Below are positions 1-8,313 of a DNA stretch of 64,000 bases, piece by piece. The notes beneath the pieces were generated by a model, which made no database searches, had not been told where the DNA came from, and was given only the letters and a program-made list of their open reading frames with translations. Origin of the DNA: AP-15 sp963747735 (lineage in GTDB: Bacteria; Pseudomonadota; Alphaproteobacteria; ATCC43930; CGMCC-115725); contig CAVVGE010000007.1 of assembly GCA_963747735.1 (NCBI GenBank), positions 310,001 through 374,000 on the forward strand, read 5' to 3'. Numbering within the stretch: the stretch's first letter is position 1; each line of letters opens with the position of its first letter. The position numbers and the translations under genes were made by a program.

Positions 1-139
1 AGAGATCGACGGTGTTATAGGTGCCCGTGCTGGTCAATGTCCCGAAATTGGCGACCGTCCCGGTCTCATTGCGGATCACCACGGCGGGCCGGGCGCCGCT
101 ACCTCCCGGCGGTTGAGCGGCACGAGACCCGATTCTCAT
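1..139 (-). CDS. Possible start of a beta-helix/autotransporter-like protein, cut by window edge
   Basis: Reading leftward on the minus strand, a frame stays open from an ATG at 139 to the window edge. It encodes a Pro/Gly/Ser/Arg-rich start and then an N-E-T-G-T-V-A-N-F-G-T-L-T-S-T-G-T-Y sequence. Asn/Gly/Thr-rich 'G-T-V-x-N-F-G-T' steps are typical of right-handed beta-helix surface proteins and autotransporter passenger domains. There is no signal peptide after this ATG, so the true start may differ or this may be a decayed fragment. Only about 46 codons are visible, so the family assignment is a weak inference. Confidence 0.3.
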   Translation of the reverse strand, partial: MRIGSRAAQPPGGSGARPAVVIRNETGTVANFGTLTSTGTYNTVDL

Positions 140-325
140 CCGGCTGGCACTGCGGCATGATGCCGGGAGGTGGGGTCGCGGGCTGCGGTCCGAGATCAGC
201 ACGCGGTTTCGCGGACGTTAGGGCACATCCTCGTGCCTCGTGCATTCATTCGCCAAGGTGCCGAAGCGTCGGCAATCTTGGCTTCCTCGGGCCAGGCCGA
301 ATGGGGGACTTGTCGCCAGCTCGCG

Positions 326-733
326 CTAATCGATCGGGACGATCGCCTTGCCGATCGGCCACAGCGCAATGCCGGCAAGCTTCAAATGCGCCCAGGCGAA
401 TGGCAGGCCGATGATCGTGATGCCGAGCAGCACCGCTTCGACGAGATGGCCGAGCGCCAGCCACCAGCCGGCCAGCACCAGCCAAACGACGTTGCCGAGA
501 CAGCCGAACGGGCCGGTCCCGACATCCTCCTCACCGGTGTAATCGGCGCGCGACACCGCACGGTGGCCGAACGGCAGAAAGGCATAGATTGCGATATTGA
601 AGGCGGCGCGCGTCCAGGGCAGGCCGATGATCGTGATCGCCATGATCACCGCCGCGAGAAGCCACCCCAGCGCCATCCACAGCCCGCCGGTCACGATCCA
701 CAGAATATTCAGCAGCAGTCGGAGCAAGGGCAT
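326..733 (-). CDS. YccF-family inner membrane protein
   Basis: A 135-residue integral membrane protein of the YccF (DUF307) family. It contains two copies of the family's hydrophobic half-repeat, roughly residues 1-55 and 75-135. Each half ends in an I-T-I-I-G-L-P segment (about residues 34-40 and 107-113), and this duplicated 'ITIIGLP' signature is diagnostic. Length matches the family. The biochemical function is unknown; members lie in the cytoplasmic membrane. It lies 38 bp downstream of the E2 gene on the same strand, so read-through from the dehydrogenase operon is possible, but a functional link is not indicated. Confidence 0.85.
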   Translation of the reverse strand: MPLLRLLLNILWIVTGGLWMALGWLLAAVIMAITIIGLPWTRAAFNIAIYAFLPFGHRAVSRADYTGEEDVGTGPFGCLGNVVWLVLAGWWLALGHLVEAVLLGITIIGLPFAWAHLKLAGIALWPIGKAIVPID

Positions 734-771
734 TCTTGATATCCAATGTGCTTGTCGAGCAGCGGGCAGCC

Positions 772-1869
772 TTATTCCGGCTTTTCGAGGTCGTCGATCG
801 CGGCTTTCAAAAAGCGCGCGGCCTCGCCGCCGGTGACGCAGCGGTGGTCGAAGGTCAATGACAACGGCAGCAGGCGATGGGCGACGAGCCGGCCTTCGGC
901 GGCGACGGCGCGCGGCGTGATCCGGCCGGCGCCGAGGATCGCGACTTGCGGCGGGACGATGACGAGAGCGGCGAACTGCCCGGCGAACATGCCGAAATTC
1001 GACAGCGTGACGGTCTGGCCGCGCAATTCGGCGATCGGCACCGTGCGCGCCCGCAGATCGCGCTTCATCGCCTCGATGCCGCGCCGCAGATCGGCGGTGT
1101 CGCGACCGCCGACATTGCGCAATACCGGCACGAAGAGCCCGTCGCCGGTATCGACCGCAAGGCCGAGATTGATCTCCTGCAAAAGCCGCCGCTCCATCGT
1201 CCGCCCGTCATACCAGGCGTTGAGCGCCGGGACCGCGGTGCAGCCGGCGACGATCGCCCGGATCAGCCGGATCGTTACATCGGTGCCTTTGGGCCAAGCC
1301 TCCACATCGGCCTCGTCGCTGACCGTCGCCGGCACGATCTCGGCGTGCGAGCGCGCCATGTTGAGGGCCATCGCCCGGCGCACGCCCGAAAGCGGCTCGG
1401 CCGGGCCGGCTTCGGTCACGGCGCGCGCGACGCGCTCGACATCGGCGCTGGTGATCGCCCCGCCCGGCCCGCTCGCGGTGACCTCGGCCAGATCGACACC
1501 GAGCCGTTGCGCCAAAGCGCGCACCGCAGGCGCCGCCCTGATCCCGCCCGGCGCCGGGGTCGGCGCGGCCGGCTGGGCCGGTGCCGGGGCCGCCGCGGCG
1601 AGCTCGCCGACGACGGTGCCGGTATCGGCCCGCCGGCCGTCATCGTATTCGACGAGCGGCGCTCCGACCTTGACCCGCTCGCCGGGTCGCGCGAAAAGCC
1701 GCGCGATCCGCCCGGAATGCGGCGACGGCACCTCGACCACCGCCTTTTCGGTCTCGACCGAAACCAGCGGCTGGTCGGCCACGACATGGTCGCCCTCGGC
1801 AACATGCCATGCGACCAGCTCAGCCTCCTGCAGCCCCTCGCCGAGATCGGGCAGGACAAAGGTGGTCAT
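772..1869 (-). CDS. Dihydrolipoamide acyltransferase (E2) of a 2-oxoacid dehydrogenase complex
   Basis: This is the E2 core of a pyruvate- or branched-chain-type 2-oxoacid dehydrogenase. It passes the acyl group from lipoyl-lysine to CoA. Residues 1-75 are a lipoyl domain with the lysine in E-T-E-K-A (about residue 42). A Pro/Ala linker follows, then an E3-binding domain (about 108-145, A-P-A-V-R-A-L-A) and the catalytic acyltransferase domain to the C-terminus. The active-site motif reads D-H-R-C-V-T-G-G. The catalytic His is present, but the usual Asp of HRxxDG is Thr. The gene follows E1-alpha and E1-beta on the same strand, across a gap of about 160 bp holding a REP pair. No E3 gene is nearby, so E3 must be shared with another locus. 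Confidence 0.9.
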   Translation of the reverse strand: MTTFVLPDLGEGLQEAELVAWHVAEGDHVVADQPLVSVETEKAVVEVPSPHSGRIARLFARPGERVKVGAPLVEYDDGRRADTGTVVGELAAAAPAPAQPAAPTPAPGGIRAAPAVRALAQRLGVDLAEVTASGPGGAITSADVERVARAVTEAGPAEPLSGVRRAMALNMARSHAEIVPATVSDEADVEAWPKGTDVTIRLIRAIVAGCTAVPALNAWYDGRTMERRLLQEINLGLAVDTGDGLFVPVLRNVGGRDTADLRRGIEAMKRDLRARTVPIAELRGQTVTLSNFGMFAGQFAALVIVPPQVAILGAGRITPRAVAAEGRLVAHRLLPLSLTFDHRCVTGGEAARFLKAAIDDLEKPE

Positions 1870-1900
1870 CGGCGGAGCTTGGTAGAAGCGCCGTGCATTC

Positions 1901-1999
1901 TTCGAGACGGCCGCGCTGCGGCCTCCTCAGAACGAGGAATTCTTCGTGCTGACATCAGACATTCCTTACGCTGAGGAGCATCGCAGGCGCGTCTCGAAG
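1901..1999. repeat. Inverted pair of REP-like palindromes, family A
   Basis: Two GC-rich units lie between the E2 and E1-beta genes. The first (1901-1937) begins TTCGAGACGG and contains CTCCTCAG. The second (about 1971-1999) is the inverted counterpart, CTGAGGAG to CGTCTCGAAG. The same core recurs twice at 26149-26263. The arrangement resembles a bacterial interspersed mosaic element. It sits inside an operon, where such hairpins can alter mRNA stability. Confidence 0.75.
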
Positions 2000-2031
2000 C
2001 GCGGGACGCCGGTTTCATCGCGATCCGAGCC

Positions 2032-3012
2032 TTACTGGTACGCCAGCGCGCGGCGGGCGGCGGCCAAGATGCGCTCGGTGCTCGGCAGGTAATACCGTTC
2101 GAGCCGCGGCGTCGGCATGACCGTGTCCCAGCCAGCGACCCGTTCGATCGGCGCCAGCAGCGAAACGAGCGCGCGCTCGGCCAGACGGGCCGCGATCTCG
2201 CCGCCGAACCCGCCGGTCAACGGCGCTTCATGGGCGATGACGCAGCGCCCGGTCTTGGCGACCGAAGCAAGCAATCCCTCGGTGTCGAGCGGCTTGATGG
2301 TCGCGACATCGACGACCTCGGCGCTCACCCCTTCGCCACCCAGCAATTCGGCGGCCTCCAATGTCTCGCGGGTGGTGGCGCCCCAGGAAACGAGCGTCAC
2401 ATCGCTCCCCTCGCGCAAGACAAAGCAATGGTCGAGCGGCAGCGCCATGCCGTCATCCTCGACCTCCTCGCGAGCGGCGCGGTAGAGCCGGGTCGGCTCG
2501 AGAAACACCACCGGATCGGGATCGCGGATCGCCGCCAGCAAGAGGCCATAGGCGCGGGCCGGCGAGGACGGGATCACAACCCGCAGCCCCGGCACATGCG
2601 CGAACATCGCCTCGGGGCTTTCGGAATGATGCTCGATCGCACGAATCCCGCCGCCGCACGGCGAGCGCATCACCATCGGGCAGGTCAGCCGCCCGCGGGT
2701 GCGGGTGCGCAGCCGTGAGGCGTGGTTCACCAGCTGGTCGATCGTCGGATAGATAAAGCCGGTGAACTGGATCTCGGCGACCGGTCGAAAGCCCTGCGCG
2801 GCGAGCCCGACCGAGAGCCCGGCAATGGCGCCCTCGGCCAAAGGGGTGTCGAGGATGCGGTCGGGCCCAAACCGGTCGAGCAATCCCTCGGTCGCGCGGA
2901 AGACGCCGCCCTCCGCGGCAACATCCTCGCCGAGGACGATGACCGAAGCGTCGTCCGCCATTGCCCGGGCGAGCGCCAGATTTATCGCTTGAACGAGCGA
3001 GATTTCGGCCAC
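2032..3012 (-). CDS. 2-oxoacid dehydrogenase E1 component, beta subunit
   Basis: The 326-residue beta subunit of a heterotetrameric TPP-dependent E1. With E1-alpha it decarboxylates the 2-oxoacid and acylates the E2 lipoyl group. The frame is open further upstream, but homology begins at V-A-E-I-S-L-V-Q-A-I-N. A GTG at 3012 gives the family's normal length and lies 7 bp past the E1-alpha stop, with a GGAG motif inside the end of that gene. The G-E-D-V-A-A-E-G-G-V-F segment near residue 30 and the C-terminal transketolase-C domain (from about residue 195) are recognisable. The tight spacing implies translational coupling with E1-alpha. Confidence 0.9.
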   Translation of the reverse strand: MAEISLVQAINLALARAMADDASVIVLGEDVAAEGGVFRATEGLLDRFGPDRILDTPLAEGAIAGLSVGLAAQGFRPVAEIQFTGFIYPTIDQLVNHASRLRTRTRGRLTCPMVMRSPCGGGIRAIEHHSESPEAMFAHVPGLRVVIPSSPARAYGLLLAAIRDPDPVVFLEPTRLYRAAREEVEDDGMALPLDHCFVLREGSDVTLVSWGATTRETLEAAELLGGEGVSAEVVDVATIKPLDTEGLLASVAKTGRCVIAHEAPLTGGFGGEIAARLAERALVSLLAPIERVAGWDTVMPTPRLERYYLPSTERILAAARRALAYQ

Positions 3013-3019
3013 GGGAGAC

Positions 3020-4153
3020 TCACTCCGCCGCCACGCCGAGCGCCTCCCGGCGCTCTTCGGCGAGGTCCTTGGGCAGTGTCGCGTAGGTGAAATCGAACAT
3101 CGCTTCCGGCATCGGCGGCGGGAAAGCGAGATAGGCTTGCGCGGCCCGCTCGATGGTGGCTCCCACCTCGTCCAGCAGTCCTTCCTCGTCCGATTTGGCC
3201 CACATGCCCTGATCGACCAGATAGCGGCGCAGCCGGCCGATCGGCTCTTCCGCCCAGTGTGGGCTGACTTCGTTGTCGTTGCGGTAGCGGCTCGCATCGT
3301 CGGCGGTCGTATGGTCGCCCAAGCGATAGGAGAGCGCCTCGATCAGCGTCGGCCCGCCACCCGCGCGCGCCTTTTTCAGCGCCCGCCCCACCGCTTCGCG
3401 CACTGCGACAACGTCGTTGCCGTCGACCTGCTCGCCATCGAAGCCGGCGGCGATCGCCTTTTGCGCCAGGGTCTCCGCCGCGGTCTGCTTTGCGACCGGG
3501 ACCGAGATCGCCCAGCGGTTGTTGTTGATCACAAAGACCGCCGGCAATTGCCATGCGCCCGCAATGTTCAGCGCCTCGGCGACATCGCCTTTCGACGTCG
3601 CACCGTCCCCAAATGCGCAGACGGCGACCCGGTCTTCGCGGCGCAATTTGATCGCCAGCGCGACGCCGACGGCATGCGGCACATGCGTCCCCACCGGCAC
3701 GCAAATCGGAAAATCCTCGCGCGCCTCGGCAAAATTGTTGCCGCGCTCGTCGCCGCCCCAAAACAGAAACAGCTCGACCGGGCTGACACCGCGCCACAAT
3801 TGCGCGCCATGCTCGCGAAAGCTCGGCAACAGCACGTCGTCGGGCCGCATCGCCGCGGCGATCCCGACGGCCACCGCCTCTTGCCCCAGGGCCGAAGGAA
3901 ACGTGCCGAGCCGCCCGGTCCGCTGCAGCGCCACCGCCTTGGCGTCGAAGCTGCGCGCCAGCACCATGCCGCGATAGAGCGCCACAAGCTCCGCCCGGTC
4001 GCGGGCAAAATCAGGCAGCGCGCGCACCGGCTTGCCGGCAGGGTCGAGAAACCGGCTCCAGCAGATTTCAAATTGCGCCACGACGCTCGACTTCCCTGTC
4101 CGCCCCTCCGCCACGGCGGCGAGCGGTTCTTCGTCGCTTTTCTCCACCAGCAT
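3020..4153 (-). CDS. 2-oxoacid (pyruvate-type) dehydrogenase E1 component, alpha subunit
   Basis: A 377-residue TPP-binding E1-alpha subunit. The thiamine diphosphate motif runs from G-D-G-A-T-S-K-G to I-N-N-N (about residues 177-207). The phosphorylation-loop region R-L-G-D-H-T-T-A-D-D-A-S-R-Y is near residue 273. The G-R-L-G-T-F, F-R-E-H-G and G-D-E-R-G-N segments favour a pyruvate dehydrogenase of the acetyl-transferring type, though branched-chain 2-oxoacid dehydrogenases look very similar. It is the first gene of a minus-strand E1-alpha/E1-beta/E2 operon. The ATG at 4153 lacks a clear ribosome binding site; a GTG two codons further in is an alternative. Substrate identity is inferred. 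Confidence 0.85.
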   Translation of the reverse strand: MLVEKSDEEPLAAVAEGRTGKSSVVAQFEICWSRFLDPAGKPVRALPDFARDRAELVALYRGMVLARSFDAKAVALQRTGRLGTFPSALGQEAVAVGIAAAMRPDDVLLPSFREHGAQLWRGVSPVELFLFWGGDERGNNFAEAREDFPICVPVGTHVPHAVGVALAIKLRREDRVAVCAFGDGATSKGDVAEALNIAGAWQLPAVFVINNNRWAISVPVAKQTAAETLAQKAIAAGFDGEQVDGNDVVAVREAVGRALKKARAGGGPTLIEALSYRLGDHTTADDASRYRNDNEVSPHWAEEPIGRLRRYLVDQGMWAKSDEEGLLDEVGATIERAAQAYLAFPPPMPEAMFDFTYATLPKDLAEERREALGVAAE

Positions 4154-4244
4154 TCATGCACCCGAGAATGTGCCGCGCCGATAAGGGCGTGTTCCGATAT
4201 GTGGTAACGCCGGCCGCCTTCGATAACTCCCCGGCGAGCCGGTC

Positions 4245-7200
4245 CTACCGGTCGAGCGCCTCACGCACCTTTGCCGCCAATGCGGCAAAGCCAAAGGGTT
4301 TTGGCAGCATCGTCGCAGCGCCGCCGACGCGCCCGTTGCCGGCGGGTCCGCGGGCATAGCCGCTGGTGAACAACACCCGCAGCGACGGCCTCAGCCGCAA
4401 TGCGCTGGCGGCGAGCTCGCGGCCGTCGATCCCGCCCGGCAGCCCGATATCGGTAAACAGCAAGCCGATCGTCGGCTCGGTTTCGACGAGGCGCAGCGCA
4501 TCGATGCCATTGCCGGCTTCGACGACGTGGTAGCCGAGCTCGCGCAGGCTTCCGACATTGCTCGCACGCACCGCGTCGTCGTCCTCGACCACCAGCACGC
4601 TTTCCCCGAAATTCCCGGTCGGAATTTTCTGCGGAGCCGCATCTGCTTCCCGCCGCTCGGCGCGGCCGGCGACATAGCGCGGCAGGTAAATCCGCACCAT
4701 CGTGCCGATGCCGGGCGTGCTGTCGATCGCGACATGGCCGCCCGACTGCTTGACAAAGCCATAGACCTGGCTGAGGCCGAGGCCGGTGCCCTTGCCGGCC
4801 TCCTTGGTCGTGAAGAACGGCTCGAACGCCCGCTCGACATCCTCCCCGCTCATACCGATCCCGGTGTCGCCAACCACGATCGTCACATAATCGCCCGGCT
4901 CCATCCCGGCCCACCCTTCGACATCGCCCGGACTAAATCGGGCATCAGCGGTTTCGAGCGTCAGCGCGCCCCCTTCGGGCATCGCATCGCGCGCATTCAC
5001 CGCGAGGTTCAGGATCGCATTTTCGAGCTGGTTCGGATCGGCATAGACCTCCCACACACCATCGGTCAGCACGTTTTCGATGATGATCGCCTCGCCCAGC
5101 GTACGCCGCAGAAGATCGGACATGCCGGCGACGAGGCGGTTGGGGTCGATCGCCTTCGGATTGAGCGACTGGCGCCGGGCAAAGGCGAGGAGCCGCTGGG
5201 TCAGCGCTGCCGCCCGCTCGACACCGCCCAACGCCGATTGCAGCGGACGGCGCCAGCGCACGCCGTTGTTTCCGGTCGCCGGCAGCTGGCGCTCGATGAT
5301 TTCGAGGCTGCCCTGTATCACCATCAGCAAATTGTTCATGTCGTGGGCGACGCCGCCGGTCAGCTGGCCGATCGCCTCCATTTTCTGCGCCTGGCGCAAT
5401 TCCCCTTCGGCATGCCGGCGACGGTCCGTCTCGAGCGCGACCCGCTCCTCCAGCGTCTCGTTGAGGACGCGCAACGCCGCTTCGGTGTGCTTGCGGCTGG
5501 TGATGTCGATGCCGGCGCAGATCGCGCCGGCCACCCGCCCCGCGCCGTCGTGCACCGGTGCCGCACGGGCCAGCAAGGTCAGCGACGCGCCGTCGTCAAA
5601 CCGGATTTCGATTTCGTCGCCCAGCACTTCCTTGCCCATCGCGGCGCGCCGGATCGGCAGGCTCGCGACCTCGGCTTCGGCACCGTCGCGGAATACCCTG
5701 AAATGCCGCGGACGCTCGGCCGGCGGCGCGCTCAGCGACGGGTTGGCATTCTCGTCGAGCCGCAGCAATTGGGCGGCATAGCGGTTGCCCCAGATCCGGC
5801 TCGCCTCCAGGTCCTTGGTGAACCAGACCGCGGCGGGCACGGTTTCGAGCAAAATTCGCAGCTCGGCGGCATGAGCCTCCGCGTCGTTCGCCGCGCGCCG
5901 GCGCAGCCGCGCCATATCCAGACTGGCGCCGACCCGCGCCAACAGCTCGCGCGCGGCAAAGGGCTTGGTCATGTAATCGTCGGCGCCGGCGCCAAGACCC
6001 TCGACCCGCGCCTCCTCGCCCGCCCGAGCCGACAGCAGGATCACCGGGATTTCGCGCAGCCCGGGATCGGCGCGCACCGCCGCCAGCAGCTCGAAGCCGC
6101 CGAGGCGCGGCATCATCACATCGCTCAAGATCAGGTCCGGCCGGTCGCGCCGCGCCGACGCCAGCGCCGCGGCCCCTTCGGCCACCGCAATCACCCGATA
6201 GCGCGGGGTCAGCAGCCGCCGCACATAGAGCCGCATGTCGGCATTGTCGTCGGCCAGCAGCACCAACGGCATCGGCGACTCCGATACGGCTTCGAGCGCG
6301 GGCTCCTCGATATCCGGCGCGCTGCCGGTTTCGGTATCGAGCCAACGCAGCGCCTCTTCGACAAACGCCGCCGCGCCGATCTCGGTGGTGGCGAGGGTGC
6401 TCGTCGCGCCGATGCGTTCAGCCGGAAGGTGCGCTGCCCCCAGTGGAATCGTCACGGTGAACCGAGAGCCGCGGCCTTCGCTGCTGTCGACCGCGACCCG
6501 GCCTCCCTGCATGCGCACCAGCTCCTGCACCAGGGCCAACCCGATCCCGCTGCCTTCCTGCGTGCGCCCCTGTTGCCCTTCGACCCGATGAAAGCGCTCG
6601 AACAAGCGCGGCAGCTCTCGCGCTGGGATACCGATGCCGGTGTCGCGAACCGCGAGCTCGACCTCGCCCTCGATCCGGCGCAGGGTGACCGCAACCTCGC
6701 CTGCCATGGTATATTTGAAAGCGTTCGACAACAGGTTCAGAACGATCTTCTCCCACAGGTCACGGGCGACATAGACGGGCTCTCCCAGCGGCTCGCAGTC
6801 GACGCGATAGCCGAGCCCGGCTCGTTCCATCGCCGAGCGAAAGGTGCTGGCCAGATCCGCCGTCAGGCTCGCCAGATCGACCGGCTCGTAGACCGCCTCG
6901 AACCGGCCGGCCTCGATCCGGGAAAAATCGAGAAGCGTGTTGACCAGCTTTAGTAGGCGCAGCCCGTTGCGGTGCATCAGCTCGACCTCGCCGCGCTCGG
7001 CCGTGAGCGCCGATCCGTCGGCCCCGCGCAGCAGCAGGTCCTCCAGCGGGCTCAGCATCAAAGTCAGCGGCGTGCGGAATTCGTGGCTCGCATTCGAGAA
7101 GAATGCGGTCTTCGCCCGGTCGATCTCGGCCAATGCCTCAGCCCGGCGGCGCTCCTCCTCATAGGCGCGCGCGCTGGCAACGGCGCCGGCGATCTGCGCC

Positions 7201-8186
7201 CCCGCCAGATCGAGAAAGCTGCGATAAAGCTCGTCGAGCGGCAGGCGCGGGCTGACGCCGGCGATCAGCACCCCAGCGAGCCGGTGCGCCGCGGCAGAGC
7301 GGATCGGAACTAGCACGGCCGTGGTCGGCGGGTCGGGCCAAGGACCCGGCAGGGCGCAATCGAAACGGGCGGCGAGGTCGCCCACCGCAAGCGGCGCTTT
7401 GCTGCGCAAAATTTCCGCCAGCGGCCAGCCCCGCGAAGTCTTGCCGCCGTCGTCGAGCCGGACCGCGTGCGGGCTCGCTGCTTCACCCGGCGCAATCCCT
7501 GCCGCGCCCGCCAGCCGCGCCTCGTCGCCGTCCGGCGCGATCAAGTAGATCAGCACGAACGGCACGTCCTTCGGGTATTTCGCCAAGGTCTCGGCCGCCA
7601 AGGCGCTCGCTTCCTCGGCGGTTTTGGCCACGGCGGCCCGGACGCCCAGATCGCGCAGCGCAGCGACGCGGCGCTCGCCGACGATCTGCTCGGTGATCTC
7701 GTGCACGGTGGCCAGCACGCCGCCGATGCCGCGCGGCGCCGCTTGGTCCGGCACCGGGCTATAGGCAATGGTAAAGTGGCATTCCTGAAGCGCGCCGTGC
7801 CGGTAATATTCGAGCTCCATATCGTCGATCCAAGTCGACGGGCCGCCGTTGAACGGCGTATCGACCAGCGGCTGCAGAATATGCCAGATCTCAGGCCAAC
7901 ACTCGCTGGCCGGCTGGCTCATCGATTTCGGGTGCTTTGCTCCGGGGATTGGACGGTAGGCATCGTTATAGATTTGGATGTATTGCGGCCCCCACCACAG
8001 GAGCAGCGGAAACCGGTTGGCGAGCAAAAACCCGACCATCGCCTGCAGGCTCGGCGACCAGCTCTCGACCGGGCCGATCGGCGTCGCCGACCAGTCGATC
8101 GAGCGGACCAGCGCCCCCATCTCGCCGCCACCCGCAAGGAACACCGGCACCGCATCCGAGGCTTTTGATTTTTTTGCCCGCGTCAC
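4245..8186 (-). CDS. Giant hybrid sensor histidine kinase with two kinase cores and two receiver domains
   Basis: A 1313-residue soluble signalling protein with no transmembrane segment. In order: PAS-like domain (about 25-170, I-D-W-S-A-T-P-I-G-P start); GAF-like domain (about 175-340); HisKA with A-S-H-E-F-R-T-P-L (about 370); HATPase (about 475-590); receiver domain 1 with L-I-L-S-D-V-M-M-P; PAS domain; second HisKA with G-G-V-A-H-D-M-N-N; second HATPase with G-K-G-T-G-L-G-L-S; and a C-terminal receiver with L-L-F-T-D-I-G-L-P. Both His and both Asp phospho-sites are present. It probably runs an internal multistep phosphorelay in response to a cytosolic cue. No dedicated output regulator is adjacent. 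It is divergent from the GMC oxidoreductase gene, with 127 bp between the two starts. Confidence 0.93.
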   Translation of the reverse strand: MTRAKKSKASDAVPVFLAGGGEMGALVRSIDWSATPIGPVESWSPSLQAMVGFLLANRFPLLLWWGPQYIQIYNDAYRPIPGAKHPKSMSQPASECWPEIWHILQPLVDTPFNGGPSTWIDDMELEYYRHGALQECHFTIAYSPVPDQAAPRGIGGVLATVHEITEQIVGERRVAALRDLGVRAAVAKTAEEASALAAETLAKYPKDVPFVLIYLIAPDGDEARLAGAAGIAPGEAASPHAVRLDDGGKTSRGWPLAEILRSKAPLAVGDLAARFDCALPGPWPDPPTTAVLVPIRSAAAHRLAGVLIAGVSPRLPLDELYRSFLDLAGAQIAGAVASARAYEEERRRAEALAEIDRAKTAFFSNASHEFRTPLTLMLSPLEDLLLRGADGSALTAERGEVELMHRNGLRLLKLVNTLLDFSRIEAGRFEAVYEPVDLASLTADLASTFRSAMERAGLGYRVDCEPLGEPVYVARDLWEKIVLNLLSNAFKYTMAGEVAVTLRRIEGEVELAVRDTGIGIPARELPRLFERFHRVEGQQGRTQEGSGIGLALVQELVRMQGGRVAVDSSEGRGSRFTVTIPLGAAHLPAERIGATSTLATTEIGAAAFVEEALRWLDTETGSAPDIEEPALEAVSESPMPLVLLADDNADMRLYVRRLLTPRYRVIAVAEGAAALASARRDRPDLILSDVMMPRLGGFELLAAVRADPGLREIPVILLSARAGEEARVEGLGAGADDYMTKPFAARELLARVGASLDMARLRRRAANDAEAHAAELRILLETVPAAVWFTKDLEASRIWGNRYAAQLLRLDENANPSLSAPPAERPRHFRVFRDGAEAEVASLPIRRAAMGKEVLGDEIEIRFDDGASLTLLARAAPVHDGAGRVAGAICAGIDITSRKHTEAALRVLNETLEERVALETDRRRHAEGELRQAQKMEAIGQLTGGVAHDMNNLLMVIQGSLEIIERQLPATGNNGVRWRRPLQSALGGVERAAALTQRLLAFARRQSLNPKAIDPNRLVAGMSDLLRRTLGEAIIIENVLTDGVWEVYADPNQLENAILNLAVNARDAMPEGGALTLETADARFSPGDVEGWAGMEPGDYVTIVVGDTGIGMSGEDVERAFEPFFTTKEAGKGTGLGLSQVYGFVKQSGGHVAIDSTPGIGTMVRIYLPRYVAGRAERREADAAPQKIPTGNFGESVLVVEDDDAVRASNVGSLRELGYHVVEAGNGIDALRLVETEPTIGLLFTDIGLPGGIDGRELAASALRLRPSLRVLFTSGYARGPAGNGRVGGAATMLPKPFGFAALAAKVREALDR

Positions 8187-8313
8187 TCCACAGCCCCATC
8201 TTCGCGCCGCTCACGGAAACGGCCCCACCTTCGCGCCGCTCAGCGGCGCGCTGCGATGGGCAGCAACGCTCGCCGCCGGGTATGGTTCCACCGCAAACCA
8301 CGGAGGCGTGAAA

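Noticed and set aside
877..1974. 365- and 379-codon plus-strand frames opposite the E2 gene
   Set aside because: Shadows of the E2 coding sequence; no recognisable domains.
4527..6953. An 808-codon open frame on the plus strand
   Set aside because: It is antisense to the hybrid kinase, is Arg/His/Ala-rich without family motifs, and is explained by high third-position GC.
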